Of a stretch of DNA of 5,882 nucleotides, positions 1 through 3,485 are shown one piece after another. A model generated the notes under the pieces. That model ran no database searches, was not told where the DNA came from, and was given only the letters and a program-made list of their open reading frames with translations. The translations under genes and the position numbers were made by a program. Source of the DNA: Coleofasciculus sp. S288. GTDB taxonomy: Bacteria > Cyanobacteriota > Cyanobacteriia > Cyanobacteriales > Coleofasciculaceae. The first letter of the stretch is position 1; each line of letters begins with the position of its first letter. The stretch spans positions 1 to 5,882 of the forward strand of contig JAIUYC010000304.1 in assembly GCA_020216575.1 (NCBI GenBank), written 5' to 3'.

Positions 1-920
1 GCTGGCAGAAGAGCTTCTATAGGCAAAATTATTACCATTGTCAGCCAGCTAGATAGAGTTTGGAAGACGGGAGCTACGTTCTGAGGTGGTGGAACCCAAT
101 CGGTTTCAGAGCGTCCCATATGCCCCAGCAGTACTGGTAGCCAAGGAAGATAGCTTAACGCTACAGACAGAATAGCTAGACCGATGGCAATGATACTGCC
201 GTGTGGAAGTAACCGATATCCTCGGCACAGCAGGACGGTCAATGTTATCAGTTGGGCAATGAAGGCGAGGATGAAAAAGTAGTGAACGTATAGACCGATG
301 CTGTTAACGAAAACCCAGCCCAGCAAAACGGCGAGTCCCGGCAACTGCTGGCGGTGAAACAAATCCTGCTGAATTTGAATTAATCCCAAGAGTGCCAGGC
401 TGATCAACAGCATCGGCAACGTGTAGTGACGTGCTTCTTGGGAGAGATAAACCCCAAAGGGAGAAACTGCCATCAGTGCCGCTCCCATCAGACCCGCTTT
501 TCGGGAAAAGGCAAGGCGATTGAGGCAGTAAAGGGTTGCGATCGCACTCACGCCAAATAAAGCGGGTAGCGATCGTAGTTTCCAGCTCAACGACTGGGTT
601 ACGGGTTCCAGCCAACTCAACCATTGGTGCATTAAACAAAAAAACACAGGAGGATGAGTGGATTGGGTGGCAACAGCTTGAGCAATCTCCGAACAGCTAA
701 TATCTGGCTGTAGTTCAAATAGATGCTGCAATGTCGAGAGGGAAAACACCGCCTCTAAAGGTACATTCTGGTAGGAGCGCCCTAAGCTGAATAAAGCCGT
801 AAGCACCTCATCGAGCCAGAGAGGCTTGAGGTCGAGATGCCAGAACCGCAGGGTAGTTCCTAGGGTAATGACTCCAGCCAGCGCCAAGTCATGTAAAGAG
901 AAGTTTCTGCTTCTATTCAT
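1..920 (-). CDS. GT-C/PMT-like membrane glycosyltransferase (family 39 style), N-terminal part
   Basis: Partial gene: the frame runs open from ATG at 920 to the left edge (306 codons, no stop), so the C-terminus is missing. An AGG seven bases upstream of the ATG serves as a weak ribosome site. Seen in the protein: a hydrophobic segment at about residues 12-24, then WLDE at 35-38, then STHPPVFF at 87-94, SPFGVYLSQEARHYTL at 153-168, further hydrophobic segments at about 118-134, 143-157, 168-182, 195-232 and 241-264, and SETDWVPPP at 271-279. The Asp-Glu pair in the first extracytoplasmic loop, the HPP motif and the SQEARxYTL motif are typical of GT-C enzymes of the PMT_2 / glycosyltransferase 39 type, which transfer sugars from polyprenyl-phosphate donors on the outer face of the plasma membrane. 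Substrate and acceptor cannot be told. Family members of this kind are usually about 500 residues, so some 200 are missing. It is divergent from the peptide gene at 1156. Family confidence is good; specificity is unknown. Confidence 0.85.
   Translation of the reverse strand, partial: MNRSRNFSLHDLALAGVITLGTTLRFWHLDLKPLWLDEVLTALFSLGRSYQNVPLEAVFSLSTLQHLFELQPDISCSEIAQAVATQSTHPPVFFCLMHQWLSWLEPVTQSLSWKLRSLPALFGVSAIATLYCLNRLAFSRKAGLMGAALMAVSPFGVYLSQEARHYTLPMLLISLALLGLIQIQQDLFHRQQLPGLAVLLGWVFVNSIGLYVHYFFILAFIAQLITLTVLLCRGYRLLPHGSIIAIGLAILSVALSYLPWLPVLLGHMGRSETDWVPPPQNVAPVFQTLSSWLTMVIILPIEALLP
538..545. repeat. HIP1 palindrome (GCGATCGC)
   Basis: Perfect copy of the highly iterated octamer abundant in many cyanobacterial genomes. 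It lies inside the glycosyltransferase gene, where it encodes part of SAIAT. A near copy, GCGATCGT, follows at about 571. Confidence 0.9.
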
Positions 921-1042
921 CGTCAAACCTGTTCGCGAAACCACTCTACACCAGACGCTTAGGTTTGCAATGAAGAGTTTACTGAACGCTGGCAAATTTT
1001 GGGGGATCACAAAAAAGGGAAAATTTAACCGTCCAACTCCTG

Positions 1043-1076
1043 AACTTATCTGAATTTAACTTAACTTATCTGAATT
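1043..1076 (+). repeat. 14-bp direct repeat upstream of the peptide promoter
   Basis: AACTTATCTGAATT occurs at 1043-1056 and again, identically, at 1063-1076, a 20-bp period (about two helical turns). The second copy ends at the proposed -35 element. The placement and spacing would suit a tandem activator or repressor site on one face of the DNA. This is inferred only from position; a chance local duplication is possible. Confidence 0.55.
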
Positions 1077-1103
1077 GACGAATCTATTAGGAAGTGCTTA
1101 TAT
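1075..1103 (+). promoter_or_regulatory. Probable sigma70-type promoter of the Nif11 peptide gene
   Basis: TTGACG at 1075-1080 matches five of six consensus -35 bases. It is followed after 17 bp by TTATAT at 1098-1103 (or TATATA at 1099-1104 with 18 bp). Transcription would begin near 1110, giving a leader of about 45 nt before the ATG at 1156. Confidence 0.6.
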
Positions 1104-1142
1104 AAAAATGTTCAAATAAACTTACTCAATTTTCTTAGTATT

Positions 1143-1147
1143 AGAGG
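1143..1147 (+). promoter_or_regulatory. Ribosome binding site of the Nif11 peptide gene
   Basis: AGAGG, followed by an A-rich spacer of eight bases and ATG at 1156. It is the clearest Shine-Dalgarno match in the window and fixes the start. An A-rich, unstructured spacer fits a well-translated small gene. Confidence 0.75.
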
Positions 1148-1155
1148 TAAAAAAA

Positions 1156-1479
1156 ATGAGCATTGAAGCTGTAGCTGACTTCACGAAGAGGCTAACCGAA
1201 GATGCATCTTTACAGGAAGAACTTCGTGCTGCGGTGGGTGACAAAGAAGGTATGGAAGCCAGTCAAGCTGTGGCCGATCTGGGTAGTAAGCATGGCTACT
1301 CGTTTACTGCAGAAGAAGCTCAACAAGTAAGGGACTACGTCGTAGCGAATGAATCAGGTGAACTCAGTGAGGAGCAACTGGAAGCTGTTGCGGGTGGCGG
1401 TCCTATCGGGCGAGCGATTGGAGCTTGGGTCGGTGATAAGCTGGGTGATGCTGTCTCGTCACTGTTCAAAAAGTGGTAA
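1156..1479 (+). CDS. Nif11-type leader RiPP/bacteriocin precursor peptide
   Basis: A 107-residue complete gene with strong promoter-like and ribosome signals. Residues 1-81 form an acidic, helical Nif11-like leader: it opens MSIEAVADFTKRL, has the xDASLQEEL segment at about 15-23 and GYSFTAEEA at 47-55, and ends LSEEQLEAVAGG at 70-81, the hallmark double-glycine processing site of this family (the TIGR03798-type leader). In known systems such leaders guide modifying enzymes and are removed at Gly-Gly by a C39 peptidase domain of an ABC exporter. The predicted 26-residue core (82-107) is cationic, has no Cys or Thr and only two Ser, ends in KKW, and bears Gly at 85, 89, 93 and 97. Lanthionine formation is therefore excluded, and an unmodified or lightly modified membrane-active peptide is more likely. 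No maturase or exporter is visible nearby. The peptide's activity is unknown. Confidence is high for the leader family. Confidence 0.9.
   Translation: MSIEAVADFTKRLTEDASLQEELRAAVGDKEGMEASQAVADLGSKHGYSFTAEEAQQVRDYVVANESGELSEEQLEAVAGGGPIGRAIGAWVGDKLGDAVSSLFKKW
1399..1476 (+). other. Predicted core peptide with glycine-zipper pattern
   Basis: This is residues 82-107 of the precursor, after the presumed cut at Gly80-Gly81. Glycines at 85, 89, 93 and 97 (and 81 before the cut) give consecutive GxxxG motifs in the stretch IGRAIGAWVGDKLGDAV. Charges are R86, K95, K105, K106 against D94 and D98, net about +2. Trp91 and the C-terminal Trp107 are suited to a membrane interface. GxxxG repeats drive helix packing in glycine-zipper pores and in class IIb two-peptide bacteriocins. 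The cut site and function are inferred. Confidence 0.6.
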
Positions 1480-1543
1480 CCAATCCAGGACTTTGCAGGT
1501 CGATGAAATAAGCGGCGTGCATTGAATGTCTTCATCTAGATAA

Positions 1544-1586
1544 GTTGAAGGATGAAGGACTATAAATATAACCTTCAACCTTCAAC
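1544..1586 (+). terminator. Heptamer-built inverted repeat, possible terminator/attenuator
   Basis: GTTGAAGGATGAAGG (1544-1558) pairs with CCTTCAACCTTCAAC (1572-1586) in 14 of 15 positions around a 13-nt AT-rich loop. It stands 65 bp after the peptide gene's stop and before the oxidase. A T-containing but not clean tract (ATTTACTTTTAAAT) follows. Both arms are made of two heptamers (GTTGAAG/GATGAAG and CTTCAAC twice), as in short tandem heptamer repeats common in filamentous cyanobacteria. It could stop most transcripts after the peptide gene or stabilise their 3' end. Alternatively it is just a dispersed repeat. Confidence 0.55.
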
Positions 1587-1684
1587 ATTTACTTTTAAAT
1601 AAACGCTCATCTCCCTATTGGATTACCTGAATATTTGCGGCAAACTGCTGCGCCGACTCAGTCAATTACAAGCTAAAGAAATTG

Positions 1685-3217
1685 ATGGATGTACTGGTAC
1701 TGAAAGCTTGGCTGAATATCCTAGGTTCAGAGAATGTCTTAACAGACTCAGCAACTATCTCTGCGACCCAAACAGCAACATTCGCGACAACACAGCGCGT
1801 TCTTGCCGTGATTCGACCGGGCAACTGCCAAGACGTTCAAGCCTGCGTCAAAATCGCCAATCAATACAAAACTCCCCTTTATCCCATTAGCTGTGGCAAG
1901 AATTGGGGTCTGGGTTCGCGGGTTCCTGTCGAGGATAATTGCGTAATTTTGGAATTAAGCCGACTCAACCGCATTATAGACTACAACGAAAAGCTCGCTT
2001 ATATTACGGTCGAACCGGGTGTCACGTTTCGTCAAGTCTATGAATATCTACGCGAGCAAAAATCAAACTTATTTGTATCAGTTACCGGTAGTTCTCCATA
2101 TTCTAGCTTGGTAGGGAATACCTTAGAAAGAGGAGAGGGTATTAGTCCCTATGGAGATAGACTTGCCCATGTATGTGGATTTGAGGTCGTCCTGCCGACG
2201 GGAGAGTGCGTTCATACTGGATTTGGTCGTTTTGCCAACGCCAAAACTACTGCTGTGAGTCGTTGGGGAGTTGGCCCGTATTTAGATGGCATCTTCACTC
2301 AATCCAACCTAGGCATAGTCACTAAAATGACAATGTGGCTGATGCCAATTCCGAAGTATTTCCAAGAGTTTATCTGTGTTATTAATGATAGTTATCGACT
2401 GGAAAAGCTAATTGATACTCTCCAAGAGTTGGTATTACAAGAAACGATAAAGAGTAATAGCTTTACTTTTTGGAATTGCTACAAGTTACTATCAAGACTG
2501 GGTCAATACCCTTGGAAGCTCATGGGAGAAAAAACTCCCCTTTCATTAAAGGAACGGAAAGGAATTGAACGCTGGTTTGGTAGTGGGTCATTATACTCGG
2601 CTAGCCGGGAACAGGGTTTAGCAGAACGAAGAGTGATCGAGCAAGCTTTAGAAGGACAGGTAGATGAACTGATTTTTGCCGATCAAGATAGCAAGAGCGA
2701 TTTATTAAAAGAAAACCCCAGCCTTGGTACTCCCAATGACAAGACTATAAAAAGCACTTATTGGCGAAAGAAAACTAAAATCCCCTTACAGATAGACCCA
2801 GATAGAGATGGTTGTGGCGTCATCTGGCTTTGCGTGGTTTTTCCCTTTGACGGCAAACAGATCGTTGAGGCTTTGATGAGCATTGAATCAACGGTTAAAT
2901 CCTCTAAATTTGAGCCAAATATAGCTATGTCCTGCACGTCCGGCAGAAGCATCCAAATGTTTATTGCCATTATGTACGACCGAAATGTGCCGGAAGAAGA
3001 CCAAAGGGCAATGGAGTGTTATGAGCGGGTGTTCCAACAGCTAATCCAAGAGGGTTATATTCCTTATCGTCTAGGCATTCAATCCATGAACTCTCTGCCG
3101 CCAGCACAAGATGATTATGGAAAATTAATCAGTATCTTGAAGCAAGGACTCGATCCAAATAACATCCTGGCTCCTGGTCGATATGATTTTAGAAGTGATT
3201 GGCCAGACCAAACTTAA
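1685..3217 (+). CDS. FAD-binding oxidoreductase, vanillyl-alcohol oxidase / 4-cresol dehydrogenase-like
   Basis: A complete 510-residue protein, close to the usual 510-560 of this family. Motifs in order: an N-terminal LGSENVLTD (13-21); the flavin pyrophosphate loop PLYPISCGKNWGLGS (64-78); LELSRLNRI (89-97); the PCMH-fold VEPGVTF (109-115); GNTLERGEGISPYGD (144-158); GFEVVLPTGE (165-174); GPYLDGIFTQSNLGIVTKM (197-215); the cap-domain YDRN (431-434); GYIPYRLGIQS (457-467); and a C-terminal DPNNILAPGRYD (490-501). Family members oxidise para-substituted phenols or related substrates. Y461-R462 match the phenolate-binding Tyr-Arg pair, but the family's other active-site Tyr appears to be Leu76, and the covalent-FAD His site reads QM (424-425). 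ATG 1685 is chosen; a TTG lies just before it. Only an AAAG precedes the start, so translation initiation looks weak. It sits 205 bp after the peptide gene on the same strand, so co-expression is possible. No cytochrome subunit gene is near. The substrate is unknown. Confidence 0.85.
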   Translation: MDVLVLKAWLNILGSENVLTDSATISATQTATFATTQRVLAVIRPGNCQDVQACVKIANQYKTPLYPISCGKNWGLGSRVPVEDNCVILELSRLNRIIDYNEKLAYITVEPGVTFRQVYEYLREQKSNLFVSVTGSSPYSSLVGNTLERGEGISPYGDRLAHVCGFEVVLPTGECVHTGFGRFANAKTTAVSRWGVGPYLDGIFTQSNLGIVTKMTMWLMPIPKYFQEFICVINDSYRLEKLIDTLQELVLQETIKSNSFTFWNCYKLLSRLGQYPWKLMGEKTPLSLKERKGIERWFGSGSLYSASREQGLAERRVIEQALEGQVDELIFADQDSKSDLLKENPSLGTPNDKTIKSTYWRKKTKIPLQIDPDRDGCGVIWLCVVFPFDGKQIVEALMSIESTVKSSKFEPNIAMSCTSGRSIQMFIAIMYDRNVPEEDQRAMECYERVFQQLIQEGYIPYRLGIQSMNSLPPAQDDYGKLISILKQGLDPNNILAPGRYDFRSDWPDQT

Positions 3218-3230
3218 CGGTATAAACCAT

Positions 3231-3257
3231 CCTGCCCAAATCAACGATTTAGGCAGG
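3231..3257. terminator. Stem-loop after the oxidase gene, possible terminator
   Basis: CCTGCCCAAATC (3231-3242) and GATTTAGGCAGG (3246-3257) pair in 11 of 12 positions around an AAC loop, 13 bp after the oxidase stop. There is no immediate T-run on either strand, only TTTTT some 25 bp further on. It is therefore a 3'-end stabiliser or weak terminator rather than a textbook intrinsic one. Being near-symmetric, it could serve the convergent cphA as well. Confidence 0.5.
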
Positions 3258-3274
3258 GTATGCAAGGGTATGCA
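3255..3274 (+). repeat. Perfect 10-bp tandem duplication
   Basis: AGGGTATGCA is repeated head to tail at 3255-3264 and 3265-3274. It overlaps the 3' edge of the stem-loop's right arm. It probably reflects replication slippage; no function is implied. Confidence 0.8.
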
Positions 3275-3319
3275 GTGGTGGTTTTTGATGACAATTGTGC
3301 AAGAGGTGAATTCAACGTC

Positions 3320-3348
3320 AGTTACCAGTCAGCAGTGACCAGTGACCA
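3320..3348 (+). repeat. CAGTGAC-type short tandem repeats
   Basis: AGTTACC (3320-3326) is followed by CAGTGAC at 3333-3339 and 3340-3346 in direct tandem. The same words occur inverted at 3448-3454 (GGTAACT) and 3461-3469 (TGGTCACTG), about 120 bp on. Their order there is not nested, so they do not form one simple hairpin. They look like members of a dispersed low-complexity repeat family. Confidence 0.65.
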
Positions 3349-3378
3349 TTAATTGATTAATAATCCTTTGGAAGTAAG

Positions 3379-3418
3379 AGTCTCCCACTTCTACAGATGG
3401 AAGGTTTTTGGTGGGACT
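3379..3418 (+). repeat. Imperfect stem-loop in the convergent spacer
   Basis: CCCAC (3384-3388) pairs with GTGGG (3411-3415), and AGT (3379-3381) with ACT (3416-3418) across a two-base bulge. An alternative, mutually exclusive hairpin pairs GAAGT (3371-3375) with ACTTC (3387-3391). It may be a remnant of a mobile-element end, an RNA structure at the 3' end of the cphA message, or chance. Confidence 0.35.
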
Positions 3419-3447
3419 TAAATCCCCAGCCATAACTTTGGTCAGGA

Positions 3448-3469
3448 GGTAACTGATAATTGGTCACTG
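3448..3469 (-). repeat. Inverted copies of the AGTTACC / CAGTGACCA words
   Basis: GGTAACT at 3448-3454 and TGGTCACTG at 3461-3469 are exact reverse complements of words at 3320-3326 and 3333-3341. They flank the imperfect stem-loop at 3379-3418, so the central ~120 bp is bracketed by related words in opposite orientation. Confidence 0.55.
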
Positions 3470-3485
3470 TTCAACGGATGTACTC

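Larger units (their letters stand above)
921..1155. other. Divergent intergenic region
   Basis: This spacer lies between the start codons of the leftward glycosyltransferase and the rightward Nif11 peptide gene, so it must hold the start signals of both. On the plus-strand side a 14-bp direct repeat, a sigma70-like promoter and a ribosome site can be seen (separate entries). A 7-bp AT-only inverted repeat (AAATTTT at 994-1000, AAAATTT at 1020-1026) is also present but too weak to name. No convincing promoter for the leftward gene and no NtcA-type GTA-N8-TAC box was found by eye. Confidence 0.7.
3218..3485. other. Convergent intergenic spacer with mixed short repeats
   Basis: This 268-bp spacer lies between the 3' ends of the oxidase and cphA and has no credible gene. 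It holds the stem-loop and 10-bp duplication listed separately, a cluster of CAGTGAC-type repeats, and a second imperfect stem-loop. Such density of short repeats is common at convergent 3' ends in cyanobacteria and marks a site open to insertions. No clear intrinsic terminator with a U-tract was found for cphA. Confidence 0.7.

Noticed and set aside
304..639. Minus-strand 111-codon open frame
   Set aside because: It is out of frame with, and wholly inside, the glycosyltransferase coding region, whose own frame gives recognisable GT-C motifs (WLDE, HPP, SQEARxYTL).
826..1053. Plus-strand 75-codon frame, including a 27-residue sub-peptide from ATG 970
   Set aside because: Its first part is antisense to the glycosyltransferase start. 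The short remainder has an AGG before ATG 970 but no promoter or recognisable family.
1335..1535. Minus-strand 66-codon frame
   Set aside because: Antisense shadow of the Nif11 precursor; low-complexity Ser/Pro composition.
1682..1684. TTG as the oxidase start
   Set aside because: The adjacent ATG at 1685 adds one residue less and is the more usual start; neither has a strong Shine-Dalgarno site, so a difference of one codon cannot be settled.
1618..1890. Plus-strand 90-codon frame from TTG
   Set aside because: It overlaps the oxidase N-terminus out of frame. The oxidase frame carries the conserved LGSENVLTD and pyrophosphate-loop motifs, and there is no ribosome site at 1618.
2758..2970. 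Minus-strand 70-codon frame inside the oxidase
   Set aside because: Antisense to conserved cap-domain coding sequence; no supporting signals.
3260..3352. 30-residue plus-strand ORF starting in the stem-loop/tandem duplication
   Set aside because: The purine-rich stretch is only about one base from the ATG, the start lies in a duplicated 10-mer, and the end is in a repeat cluster; no known family.
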